Of a stretch of 64,000 nt of DNA, positions 53,778-62,287 are shown one piece after another; the stretch's first letter is position 1, and every line of letters begins with the position of its first letter. Under the pieces are notes generated by a model. That model did not search any database. It was not told the DNA's origin and saw only the letters and a list, made by a program, of their open reading frames with translations. The stretch comes from JACKAQ01 sp965227145 (GTDB lineage Bacteria > Calditrichota > Calditrichia > RBG-13-44-9 > J075). The stretch lies in contig OZ245730.1 in NCBI GenBank assembly GCA_965227145.1, forward strand, positions 4,154,001 to 4,218,000, read 5' to 3'. A program made the translations under genes and the position numbers.

Positions 53778-55172
53778 ATGAAAACCGGAACAACCAACAT
53801 TCACCAAAACGGCAAAGCTGCGCACAATCACACCGGATCGATCCAGCCGTCACTGATCAATATTTTTGCGCTGCTGAACGAACAGCGGGTGCGATATGCC
53901 CTGCTGCGCGGATTTGACGAATTGAGCGAAAACCCGCCAATCAAAGAGATTGATTTGCTGGTGCATCCGCTCGATTTGCCGGCGTTCGAAAAAATTGTTC
54001 GCACATCTGCATTTGTAAAATTACCGCGACTCGGTTACGCGCCGCATCATTTTTATGTGAATTTCGATCGTGCTTCCGGTATTTGGCTGAAGCTGGATGT
54101 GGTCACGGATTTGTATTTCGGCAAACCGGTCCGGCATTGGCGCTGGCCGGTTGGCGGTGATTTTTTGTTTCGCCGCGAACAGCGGGCGCCGCTGTTTACG
54201 CTGTCACCGGCGGATGAATTGGTCAGTTTATTTTTGCATAACTTATTGGATAAACAAAGCTTTAGAACAGAACGACTGGCGCGAATTCAATCGCTGATTG
54301 CGGAAATTGAAACGCAGCCGGACATGCAGCATAAGGTGGTGCAACTCCTGCAAAACGCACTCGGCAACGCATTGGATTGGGAACAACTGCGGTTGTTCAT
54401 CGGCGAAATCGCCGAAAAAAATATCCGTTCGGAAGCCAAACGGATTGGCGCTGCGCTGAATCGTCACAAACCGCTTGGCAATTTTTTCCGGAAAATAACC
54501 ACGCCGTTGCTCAAAAAGCTGCGTCCGCTGGCATTTGCCACACGGCATCGCGGGATTTGGGTGGCGCTGCTCGCACCGGATGGCGGCGGGAAAAGCACCC
54601 TGTCGCAATCGCTGCTGAAACAGCCGTTTTTGCGCGGCAAAATTGTGTATATGGGCATCAACGTGGATGCCAGTACGGTGGGCTTGCCAACCACCAAATT
54701 GTTGAAAAATATCATCAAAAATATGGCATCGGCGAAACGCCCGAAGTTGCTGATTTTGCCCGTAAAGGCGTTGGCATCGCTGAACAAATTGCTGGAACAC
54801 TGGCTGCGCGTGGGTGCGGGTTTCGCATATTCGCTGAACGGGCGAACCGTGATTTTTGACCGTTTTATTTACGACAGCTATCTTGCCGGAGCGCCGAAAC
54901 GGTTAAAAAGCAAGCTTCGCCGGCTGCTGTTTTGGGGCACATGTCCGCATGCCGATCTCACTATTTTTCTGGATGCACCGGGCGAACTGCTCTTTCGCCG
55001 AAAAGGCGAACATTCGCCGGAAGCGCTGGAACGCCAGCGGCAAAAATATTTGGGCATCGCCGATCAGATTCCCAATTTTCACGCCGTCGATGCCACTCAG
55101 TCGCCGGAGGATGTGCAGCTTGCGGTTCTCGAACTGATCTGGCAAACGTATCAAAAGCAAAGAAACGGATAA
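53778..55172 (+). CDS. Nucleotidyltransferase-like and thymidylate-kinase-like fusion
   Basis: The 464-residue protein begins with a nucleotidyltransferase-like part (YALLRGFDELSENPP, then KEIDLLVHPLDLPAFE and WLKLDVVTDLYFG, with acidic residues in place of the usual DxD). The C-terminal ~200 residues are a P-loop kinase of thymidylate-kinase type: Walker A at 266-274 (APDGGGKST), YMGINVDASTVGLPT, FDRFIYDSYLAG, then FLDAPGELLFRRKGE. The same YMGIN motif recurs in the protein at 61559. It does not look like a housekeeping Tmk and probably acts on a nucleotide or sugar of this locus. The flippase gene follows immediately. Confidence 0.72.
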   Translation: MKTGTTNIHQNGKAAHNHTGSIQPSLINIFALLNEQRVRYALLRGFDELSENPPIKEIDLLVHPLDLPAFEKIVRTSAFVKLPRLGYAPHHFYVNFDRASGIWLKLDVVTDLYFGKPVRHWRWPVGGDFLFRREQRAPLFTLSPADELVSLFLHNLLDKQSFRTERLARIQSLIAEIETQPDMQHKVVQLLQNALGNALDWEQLRLFIGEIAEKNIRSEAKRIGAALNRHKPLGNFFRKITTPLLKKLRPLAFATRHRGIWVALLAPDGGGKSTLSQSLLKQPFLRGKIVYMGINVDASTVGLPTTKLLKNIIKNMASAKRPKLLILPVKALASLNKLLEHWLRVGAGFAYSLNGRTVIFDRFIYDSYLAGAPKRLKSKLRRLLFWGTCPHADLTIFLDAPGELLFRRKGEHSPEALERQRQKYLGIADQIPNFHAVDATQSPEDVQLAVLELIWQTYQKQRNG

Positions 55173-55174
55173 CT

Positions 55175-56788
55175 TTGGACGCACAAGATTCGCAAAAACA
55201 ACCACTTGAACCTGAGATTCCATCGCCGGCGGAATCGGTAAAAAAAGCCAAAAAACCCGGCAAAAATGCCACGCGAAAACAAATTCGCGGTTCCAGCCTG
55301 TTGATGTTCGGACAGTTCATTTCCGTCGGACTGAACTTTTTATCGCAGGTGCTGATCGTCCGGTATTTGTCGCAGGCGGATTATGGCGCGTGGACGTATG
55401 TGCTGTCTGTCGTGGCATTTTTTGAGGGATTTTCATCGCTCGGGCTAAAACGCGCGGTCAGCCGGTTCGTGCCCATTTTTCATGAAAATGAGGAATACAA
55501 CAAGCTTTTCGGGACAATCTTTATCTCGTTTGTTTCGGTGATTATCACCGGAGTGATTTTTGTCGGCGCTGTTTGGGTTTCGCCGGAAGTCATTTCCGAG
55601 CTGGTGAAGGGCGAAGGACAACCTGTCGCCATTCTGCTCATCCTCATTTTTATGGTGCCGGTTGACGCACTGGATTTGATGCTGCTCAGCCTGTTCGCCA
55701 GTTTTGCCAGCTCAAAAATCATTTTCACGCGAAAGCATTTGTTGGGTCCGGGCGTAAAATTGCTGGTTGTACTGCTGCTCATTTTCTTCGAAAGCGATGT
55801 GTTTTTTCTGGCGTATGGCTACCTGACGGTGAACGCCCTGATGGTTGTGCTCTATTCCGTGATGCTTTATTTTTTGTTGAAAAGCCAGAATTTGATCGCC
55901 CATTTCCGGGCGCAGGCAATGGAATATCCGGTCAGAACGATTTTTGCTTTTTCGATTCCGCTGATGACATCGGATTTGGTGAATGTGCTCATGCACGCCA
56001 GCGATACCATGTTGCTCGGCTATTTTCACGATACGGTGGCAGTGGCAAATTACAAAGTTATTTTACCCGCAGCGCGCTTCAACAAATTAGTGATGACCAG
56101 TTTTGCACTGCTGTTTACGCCGCTGGCGGCGCGGTTGTTTGCCCAAAACGATTTCAAAGGCATCAACGAATTGTATTGGAAAACAGCGGTTTGGCTGGGT
56201 GTTTTGTCGTTCCCGCTGTTTGCGATTACCTTTGCGCTGGCAGATCCGCTGACCGTTTTTCTGTACGGCGAACGCTATGCGGAATCGGGGCTTTATTTAC
56301 AATTGATCGCTGTTGCTTATTATTTCAACATCGCGCTGGGCTTTAACGGACTGACGCTAAAAGTGCTCGGAAGAGTGCGCTATGTGGTTATTATTAATGT
56401 AGTTGCGGTGGTTATCAACCTGATCCTCAACTTTATTTTGATTCCGGCGTACGGCGCGCTCGGCGCGACTGTGGCAACCGCGTTCAGTATGATTGTGCAC
56501 AACATTTTGAAACAGGGCGGACTGAAGCTGGCATCGGGCATCAGCGTTTTTGATTGGCGCTATCTCTCATTTTACGGTGTGTTAATTGGCGGTGTTGTGT
56601 TGCTGTATTTTATTCAATTGTTTGTCACGCACAACCTTTTCGTGCTGCTGGGGTTGACTGCCATTGTAACAATCGTTATTTTGAAATTGAGCCAGCACCA
56701 ACTGCAAATCGAGGAAAATTTCCCGGAATTGTTGAAAATTCCCAGCATCAAACACATTTTGAACTGGAATCCTTTCAATCGTAAATAG
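55175..56788 (+). CDS. Polysaccharide flippase (Wzx/MATE-like)
   Basis: The 537-residue integral membrane protein has about 12-14 hydrophobic helices and the opening typical of polysaccharide biosynthesis flippases (GSSLLMFGQFISVGLNFLSQ, YLSQADYGAWTYVLS). It would move lipid-linked oligosaccharide repeat units across the inner membrane. The open frame extends upstream over the preceding gene, but the natural start appears to be a TTG at 55175, two bases after the previous stop codon. The first ~45 residues are charged and hydrophilic. The position between the kinase modules and the polymerase gene fits a Wzx role. Confidence 0.85.
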   Translation: MDAQDSQKQPLEPEIPSPAESVKKAKKPGKNATRKQIRGSSLLMFGQFISVGLNFLSQVLIVRYLSQADYGAWTYVLSVVAFFEGFSSLGLKRAVSRFVPIFHENEEYNKLFGTIFISFVSVIITGVIFVGAVWVSPEVISELVKGEGQPVAILLILIFMVPVDALDLMLLSLFASFASSKIIFTRKHLLGPGVKLLVVLLLIFFESDVFFLAYGYLTVNALMVVLYSVMLYFLLKSQNLIAHFRAQAMEYPVRTIFAFSIPLMTSDLVNVLMHASDTMLLGYFHDTVAVANYKVILPAARFNKLVMTSFALLFTPLAARLFAQNDFKGINELYWKTAVWLGVLSFPLFAITFALADPLTVFLYGERYAESGLYLQLIAVAYYFNIALGFNGLTLKVLGRVRYVVIINVVAVVINLILNFILIPAYGALGATVATAFSMIVHNILKQGGLKLASGISVFDWRYLSFYGVLIGGVVLLYFIQLFVTHNLFVLLGLTAIVTIVILKLSQHQLQIEENFPELLKIPSIKHILNWNPFNRK

Positions 56789-56809
56789 AGAATAAACAGA
56801 TAGATTAAT

Positions 56810-58213
56810 ATGATAAATTACATCTCCAGCTGGATTTCGATTGTTATTTGCTGCACATTGCTGTTGAGCCTCTCAACCGTATCCTGCGAAAATAACGCAC
56901 CGGAAAAAGACAGCAAGCTGCTCGTCAATTATCCGCCGCAGCACGATACTTCTGCCGTAACAGACGCAGTGGAAGGCAATGTGCGCGGTTATTTGACAAC
57001 GCCGCAGGAGCTTCGCGAGATCAAACGCAAAGCGGATGCGGGCATCGAACCGTATCGCAGCGCAGCGGCAGATGTCATTACTTTTGCACAAAAAGAATGG
57101 GAATGGCAGCCGCCAAAAGGCGAGCAAACCTGCCCGTCTGCGGATGATCCGGTGTATCTGGAAATGGGCAGTCAATTGGTGTATGCGCAGGCGTTGGCAT
57201 ACCACCTCACCGGCGATGCGGCATTCGCTACCCACGCGATTTCCGGCATTCGCGGGGTTCTCGGCATCTCCGGCTTTGGTGAACCCGGCAACACCAGCAA
57301 ACCGGATAAACAGTGCCAACTCAATTTATCGTGGTGGATTCCGGGGTTTATTCATGCGGCGGATTTGCTGGAAGACGTGCCGGAATGGCAACAAAGCGGC
57401 ATCAAAAAACCGTTTCAGGAATGGCTGGCAAATGTGGTTTATCCGATTATTTCGTTCACCGCGGAAGTATCGATGAGCAATTGGGGCGCAGCGGCAACGC
57501 ATTGTTGCGCGGTGATCGCGGATTATCTGCATGACCGTAACGATCTCAATTTGGTGAGTTACAACCGTTTGAGTGCGCCGGAACCGTTCACCGCGCGCGC
57601 GCCGGCCGAAGCATTCGAACATGCAAACGCACTGGCTTTGGGTCGAATGAACGGCACCCGTTGGGAAGGCAAAGGCGGCAGTTCCAGCGCCTGCGATTTC
57701 GATCCGTCCGCCAAATCGATGATCCGTCCGGACGGCGCTATTCCCGATGAGCTGCGGCGCGGTTCCACCGGCTGTGACGGCACAGAAATCGAAGAAAATG
57801 ACAAATCGAACATGTATTCGCAAACCCATTTGCAGCAATTGATTGCCCATGCGGAGTTGCTGCTCCGGCGCGGCGATCACCGGATTTACGACAACATCCA
57901 GCCGGAAGCGTTGCGCATCGAATATTACGATCCCAAAGGCAACCCGCTCGCCGTTGAGCTGCCCGCCGGACGCGGTTCGCTGTTAAAAGCGATCGAATTT
58001 GTGTTTCAGAAATCGAAAAATCCGGTGCCGCGTTCGTTAGAATCTGCCGGCGAAGTGGCGTATCGCTATTACCAATCGCCATTTATTTTGAACGCGATTG
58101 CGGCAACACGCCCAAACAGCAGCAACCGTGCAATGGCGTTCGAAACGCTCACCCACGGTTTTGCGGAAGGCGAATCCGTTGCTTTGCCGCCAACGGTTCC
58201 GGCGCCGAAGTAG
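56810..58213 (+). CDS. Alginate-lyase-like lipoprotein
   Basis: The 467-residue protein has a lipoprotein signal (IVICCTLLLSLSTVSC) and an alpha-helical (alpha/alpha) toroid-like domain. The blocks MSNWGAAATHCCAVIADYL and RPDGAIPDELRRGSTGC resemble the conserved N-H/W and DGxxPxELxR motifs of the alginate lyase family. Such periplasmic lyases trim or clear uronate polymers during secretion. Asn and the expected His are partly changed to SNW...THC here, so activity needs checking. It lies between the flippase and polymerase genes, and suggests the polymer contains uronic acid. Confidence 0.68.
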   Translation: MINYISSWISIVICCTLLLSLSTVSCENNAPEKDSKLLVNYPPQHDTSAVTDAVEGNVRGYLTTPQELREIKRKADAGIEPYRSAAADVITFAQKEWEWQPPKGEQTCPSADDPVYLEMGSQLVYAQALAYHLTGDAAFATHAISGIRGVLGISGFGEPGNTSKPDKQCQLNLSWWIPGFIHAADLLEDVPEWQQSGIKKPFQEWLANVVYPIISFTAEVSMSNWGAAATHCCAVIADYLHDRNDLNLVSYNRLSAPEPFTARAPAEAFEHANALALGRMNGTRWEGKGGSSSACDFDPSAKSMIRPDGAIPDELRRGSTGCDGTEIEENDKSNMYSQTHLQQLIAHAELLLRRGDHRIYDNIQPEALRIEYYDPKGNPLAVELPAGRGSLLKAIEFVFQKSKNPVPRSLESAGEVAYRYYQSPFILNAIAATRPNSSNRAMAFETLTHGFAEGESVALPPTVPAPK

Positions 58214-58222
58214 AGGGGGAAA

Positions 58223-58270
58223 GACCCTTCGGCTCACTTCGGCTTCGCTCAGTGACCGTCGCTCAGGGTC
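58223..58270. repeat. Intergenic inverted repeat
   Basis: GACCCT at 58223 and AGGGTC at 58265 bracket a segment with GGCTCACTTCGG and CTTCGCTCAGTGACC, which can fold back imperfectly. It lies between the lyase and polymerase genes and resembles the common CACTGAGCGAAG-type intergenic repeats. Confidence 0.45.
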
Positions 58271-58330
58271 CGGAATATCCGTAACTTTTGAAGTAAACAT
58301 TCTGTTTTAACAAAGTTTTTTGGAGTAATT

Positions 58331-59866
58331 ATGACATTCAATTTGAGCCACACACTTTCGAAATATAAATGGGAAATCACCGGAATTATCGCTTCGCTGG
58401 CGCTCGGTGTGCTGGCAGGGCAATTTGGGGTGATTTTTGTGCTCGCGGGTGTCATCGCAATTATTTTGCTGGCGTTTATGCTCTATCGCCCGGATACAAC
58501 TTCCGTTATTATTTTGTTTGTGCTTTACGCGAATCTGGCGGTTGTCGCCACAAAATTTTACAAAGTGCCGCCAGTTTTGGCGGGCGCGTCTTTTTTATTG
58601 CTCATTATTCCCATTTTAAATTATCTGTTTGTTCAGCGAAAAGGGCTGATTCTCAACCAGATTTTGCTGATGATGGTGATGTACGCGATAACCCTGATGA
58701 TTTCCGGCGTGCTGTCCGGCCGGCTCGGTGAGTCACTCGACCGGATTATCGGTTTTTTTGTGGAAGGGCTGATTCTTTACTTTTTGGTTGTCAATGCCGT
58801 TCGCACCAAAGAAGTGCTGCGCAAAGCAACCTGGGCGCTGATTTTATCAGGCTGCCTGATGGGCGGATTATCGATGTATCAGGAGTTCACCAAATCGTAT
58901 AACAACCAATTTGGTGGTTTGGCGCAGGTGAAAGAATCGTTCATCGGCACCGGCGAAACGGATTTGGGCGGCGACCAGATCAAACGAAAACGGCTGGCCG
59001 GACCAATCGGCTCCAAAAACCGATATGCCCAAATCATGGTTGTGCTGCTGCCGCTGGCCTTTTTCCGGATGCTCGGGGAAAAAAATAAAAAGTTGAAATT
59101 GTTCGCAGCAATATCCTGCATCCCGATTTTGGCGGGAACACTGCTCACTTTTTCCCGTGGCGCGGGCATCACCATTGTGCTGCTGTTAATTATCATGACT
59201 TTAATGCGATACATAAAAGTTTGGCATTTCGCGCTGGCGGCGATACTGGCTGTGGGCGTGGTTCTGGTTGCCGTTCCGGATTATGTGTATCGAACCTACA
59301 AAGCGATTGAGGGGTTGACCAGCGTTGCCAGCAACAATGTGGCAGATGCGGATGGCGCGGTTCGCGGTCGTGCTACAGTCGGACTGGCTGCGTTACACAT
59401 GTTTTTGGACAACCCGATTTTTGGGGTTGGTCCCGGGCTTTCGCAGGCATACATGATCGAATACAGCAAAGAGGGCTATCGCGAAATTGATACGGAACGC
59501 CGCGCCCATAATATGTATATCGAAGAATTGGCGGATACCGGCATCGTCGGATTTTTGATGTTTATGTCCATAATTTTATACACGTTAACCAGCATGATGC
59601 GGCTGCGGAAACGCTATCGGGAAACCCACCCGGATTTGGCGTTTCTCACTGCCGGATACCTGCTCGGGTTGTTCGGTTATCTCCTTACGGCGGTGTTTTT
59701 GCATCTGTCGTATGTGCGCTATTTTTGGGTGCTCATTGCCCTTTGCGGTGCAGCCATCCATATTTTCCAACAGCAAATTAAACAGGAAACCGAGCTTGCA
59801 GAAGCCGAAGCAGATGCGGAAAAAGTCCGGTTAACTGCACAATCGCGGGAGCTAATGTATCGTTGA
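58331..59866 (+). CDS. O-antigen polymerase/ligase (Wzy/WaaL-like)
   Basis: The 511-residue membrane protein has about 12 helices. The Wzy_C/O-antigen ligase core lies between about residues 220 and 400 (LAGPIGSKNRYAQIMVVLLP, TFSRGAGITIVLLL, and a large loop ending in FGVGPGLSQAYMIEY... RAHNMYIEELADTGIVGFL). The HNxYxE-type block is typical of the family. It would polymerise or ligate repeat units on the periplasmic side. TGGAG lies five bases before the ATG. The stop codon overlaps the TTG start of the next gene by four bases, linking it to the methyltransferase-like/APH/P-loop kinase chain. Confidence 0.88.
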   Translation: MTFNLSHTLSKYKWEITGIIASLALGVLAGQFGVIFVLAGVIAIILLAFMLYRPDTTSVIILFVLYANLAVVATKFYKVPPVLAGASFLLLIIPILNYLFVQRKGLILNQILLMMVMYAITLMISGVLSGRLGESLDRIIGFFVEGLILYFLVVNAVRTKEVLRKATWALILSGCLMGGLSMYQEFTKSYNNQFGGLAQVKESFIGTGETDLGGDQIKRKRLAGPIGSKNRYAQIMVVLLPLAFFRMLGEKNKKLKLFAAISCIPILAGTLLTFSRGAGITIVLLLIIMTLMRYIKVWHFALAAILAVGVVLVAVPDYVYRTYKAIEGLTSVASNNVADADGAVRGRATVGLAALHMFLDNPIFGVGPGLSQAYMIEYSKEGYREIDTERRAHNMYIEELADTGIVGFLMFMSIILYTLTSMMRLRKRYRETHPDLAFLTAGYLLGLFGYLLTAVFLHLSYVRYFWVLIALCGAAIHIFQQQIKQETELAEAEADAEKVRLTAQSRELMYR

Positions 59867-60456
59867 GTGATCCCGTTTTGACACGCGATAACCTGATTTT
59901 GCTGGTGCGGCGCATCGACTGGCGCTTTTTGCTGCCATCGCCGGTGCTCAAATCGGTGGGCTATTTCGGCAAACCGGACGAAACGCACCTTTCCGCATTG
60001 CGCCATTTCAGCGAACAATTGACGATTGTTCCGCAAATTGGCTCAACCGAATCCGCCGGAAATTTTGATGTCGCTATTTTATCCGGCACTGAAAAACCAC
60101 TGTTTTCCAACGCTGTAAATTCAGTGAAATCAGGTGGTTATTTATACTGGGAAATACGGCAATCATTTTCGATTATCGGATATTCAACGCCAAAAGTATT
60201 CTCCCGACAACTGCGCAAAGCAGGTTTTTCGGATATTCGTTGCTACTGGCATCGCCCGTCGTTTCAATCCTGCAAAGAAATTATTCCGCTGGATCATCCG
60301 GCAGCCCTACAATTTGCGATGGACAAAGGTCACACCGGTTTCAAAGGTCAACTGAAACAATTGGGCGGCACCATATTATCCGTCAGCAAATTGCTGCCAC
60401 TATTGACCTGCCCATTCAGCATTGTTGCCCGGAAATCGCCGGAGGCGCAGCGATGA
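59863..60456 (+). CDS. Degenerate methyltransferase-like protein (split-module part 1)
   Basis: The 197-residue protein begins with a TTG overlapping the polymerase stop codon (TTGA). Its start (IDWRFLLPSPVLKSVGYFG) matches the N-terminal half of the 570-residue fusion at 52024 (ADWRYLLPSLELSRLLCIG), and it follows the same methyltransferase-like order without the glycine-rich motif I. A second conserved block (YLYWEIRQSF) corresponds to YLEISGQ in the fusion. It overlaps the next gene by four bases (ATGA). Catalytic activity is uncertain; it may serve as a partner or acceptor-binding domain for the kinase. Confidence 0.65.
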   Translation: MSDPVLTRDNLILLVRRIDWRFLLPSPVLKSVGYFGKPDETHLSALRHFSEQLTIVPQIGSTESAGNFDVAILSGTEKPLFSNAVNSVKSGGYLYWEIRQSFSIIGYSTPKVFSRQLRKAGFSDIRCYWHRPSFQSCKEIIPLDHPAALQFAMDKGHTGFKGQLKQLGGTILSVSKLLPLLTCPFSIVARKSPEAQR

Positions 60457-61466
60457 ACGCCATCAACACATTTTTGCGGGAAAATTGGCAGCGGTTCAAT
60501 CTGTCGCGATTTGGCGATGGCAACGCGCTGTCGTCCGTGCTGCTCACGCCGGGATTTCAGGCGTCCAGCCACATCATCGCATTTGTGCTGTCCGATGCGC
60601 TACCAACCGCGAAAATGGTGGTTAAACTGCCGCGCATTCCGGGCGATCACGCCCGGCTGGATATTGAAGCAGCAAACCTGCGCTATTTGTTCGATCTCCG
60701 GAAAACGGTTTTTCCGGGAACGCCGGAAGTGCTGGCATACGACAATTGGCACGGGCACAAAATGCTGGTGGAAACGATGGTTCCGGGCAGTGTGTTGCGT
60801 CCGGCAACCGCGCGCGCAAACTTCGATTCGGTGCTGCAAACCGGTCGCGACTGGCTGATGGAACTGCACACAACCACCAAGATTGCCACCGAAACGCTGC
60901 CGAAATGGCGCGATACGGCATTCGACAATCGATTTAACGTGCTCGCGACATCCTTCATTTTGACGCCGCAGGAGCAGGTTGCCATCGAAAAAGGTGCGGC
61001 CATCGGGCAATCCATAAAATTGCCGGAACTGGTTTTCGAGCACGGCGATTTTTCCGCGCCGAATCTGTTGCTGCACAACGGACAGCTCGGCGCTGTCGAT
61101 TGGGAATTAGCAGATCCGCACGGTTTGCCGATGGGCGATTTTATCTTTTTTCTGACATTTCTGGCGTTCGCCAAAAACGGTGCGCAATCGCTAAAAGATT
61201 GTGTTTCTGCGTTCGAACAGGCGTTTTTTTCGCCCGGCTGGGCGATGCCGCATTTGCGCCAGTTCGCCGAATTTGCCGGCATTCACCCATCTCAAATTGC
61301 AGCGGTTTTCGCGATGTGCTGGATGCGCTATTTGTCCAACATGCTTTCCCGGCTTCGCGGCGATAACCCGAACATCAGCGCCCAAACTGCGGCGTGGCTG
61401 CGCGGCAATCGCTATTATCATTTTTGGCTGATGGCTATCGAACGAATGGATGAACTGCGGGGTTGA
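60453..61466 (+). CDS. APH-type phosphotransferase (split-module part 2)
   Basis: The 337-residue protein is an aminoglycoside-phosphotransferase/choline-kinase-like enzyme. The ATP-site Lys lies in KMVVKLPRIPG, the catalytic loop is FEHGDFSAPNLLL near residue 195, and the metal-binding Asp is in AVDWELADPHG near 216. It aligns with the C-terminal half of the 52024 fusion, including the late CWM motif (CWMRYLSNML versus CWMHRALKES). GGAGG stands seven bases before the ATG at 60453, which overlaps the previous stop; the open frame further upstream is not used. The substrate is probably a sugar or lipid-linked sugar of the locus. Confidence 0.78.
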   Translation: MNAINTFLRENWQRFNLSRFGDGNALSSVLLTPGFQASSHIIAFVLSDALPTAKMVVKLPRIPGDHARLDIEAANLRYLFDLRKTVFPGTPEVLAYDNWHGHKMLVETMVPGSVLRPATARANFDSVLQTGRDWLMELHTTTKIATETLPKWRDTAFDNRFNVLATSFILTPQEQVAIEKGAAIGQSIKLPELVFEHGDFSAPNLLLHNGQLGAVDWELADPHGLPMGDFIFFLTFLAFAKNGAQSLKDCVSAFEQAFFSPGWAMPHLRQFAEFAGIHPSQIAAVFAMCWMRYLSNMLSRLRGDNPNISAQTAAWLRGNRYYHFWLMAIERMDELRG

Positions 61467-61473
61467 GTTTTCT

Positions 61474-61542
61474 TGTAGGGAACGCAAATTTGCGTTCCGT
61501 TCTCTCTCTCAAAAAACCGGATCGCACATGTGCGATCCCTAC
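61474..61542. repeat. Back-to-back pair of GTAGGG-family palindromes
   Basis: TGTAGGG leads into GGAACGCAAATTTGCGTTCC (a perfect palindrome), and 20 bases on GGATCGCACATGTGCGATCC (also perfect) is followed by CTAC, the inverse of GTAG. The two units therefore sit in opposite orientation, just after the APH-kinase gene stop and before the P-loop kinase gene. Confidence 0.65.
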
Positions 61543-61558
61543 GTACTGTAAAGAAATT

Positions 61559-62287
61559 ATGAAAAATAAAAATCACACATTCACTGTCGCACTGATTGGC
61601 GGGGACGGCGCCGGAAAAGGCACCATCTCCGAAATGTTGCTGGAAAAATGTCCGCTGCCGCTGGCATATTTGTATATGGGCATCAATATCGAGTCCAGCA
61701 ATGTGGCGCTGCCGACCTCGCGATTTATCGAAAAATTCAAAAAATCGCGCGGCGACGAAGGCTACCGCCCACCGACCGAAACGACACACACATCCAAAAG
61801 AAAGCGCAAAAATCCGCTGTGGGTAACGCTGCGGCTGGTTAACCGGATTGCGGAAGAATGGTATCGCCAGTATTTATCGCGGAAATTCCGGCGCGCTGGA
61901 AAAGTGGTGCTATACGATCGCTATTTCACGTTCGATTTCGCTCGCAATCCCAACGAAAGCGACGCGCTGTATCGCCGGCGACCGCTGGACGACCGGCTGC
62001 ATCGCTGGCTGCTCGCCAACACCTATCCCGAACCGGATGTGGTGATTTTTCTGTGGGCACCCGCCGAAGTGCTGTTCGCCCGAAAAGGCGAAGCGTCGCT
62101 GGAATATCTGACCGAGCTGATGCAAACATTTGACACCAAAGGCGCAACCCATCCGCAATTCATCAAAGTGGATGTTCGCCAATCCAAAGAGGCTGTTTTT
62201 GCTGAAGTTAACGATCACTTGATTCGCTTTCACGAATCGCTGAAAACCGGTGAAATGTATTCGCCGCAACCCAAAGGGCAGGTGTGA
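61559..62287 (+). CDS. Thymidylate-kinase-like P-loop protein
   Basis: The 242-residue protein has Walker A at 14-22 (GGDGAGKGT), the motif YMGINIESSNVALPT, the LID-like region YDRYFTFDFARNP and FLWAPAEVLFARKGE. It matches the C-terminal half of the 464-residue fusion at 53778 (YMGINVDASTVGLPT, FLDAPGELLFRRKGE), so the two are paralogues. The start at 61559 follows a repeat pair; the open frame upstream runs through that repeat. A GTGA overlap links it to the deacetylase gene. It is probably a sugar or nucleotide kinase of the locus rather than housekeeping Tmk. Confidence 0.75.
   Translation: MKNKNHTFTVALIGGDGAGKGTISEMLLEKCPLPLAYLYMGINIESSNVALPTSRFIEKFKKSRGDEGYRPPTETTHTSKRKRKNPLWVTLRLVNRIAEEWYRQYLSRKFRRAGKVVLYDRYFTFDFARNPNESDALYRRRPLDDRLHRWLLANTYPEPDVVIFLWAPAEVLFARKGEASLEYLTELMQTFDTKGATHPQFIKVDVRQSKEAVFAEVNDHLIRFHESLKTGEMYSPQPKGQV

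Noticed and set aside
48267..55172. Lasso-peptide-like cluster (HprK-like kinase with nucleotidyltransferase-like protein)
   Set aside because: That gene pair is seen in some lasso clusters, but no precursor peptide, leader-binding protein, transglutaminase-like protease or asparagine-synthetase-like cyclase is visible.
53778..55172. Housekeeping thymidylate kinase (tmk)
   Set aside because: The P-loop proteins here sit in a polysaccharide locus, one is fused to a nucleotidyltransferase-like part, and their YMGIN motif differs from canonical Tmk.
54932..55174. Upstream extension of the flippase frame into the NTase/kinase fusion gene
   Set aside because: The extra residues look like shifted coding sequence, and the flippase family begins near the TTG at 55175.
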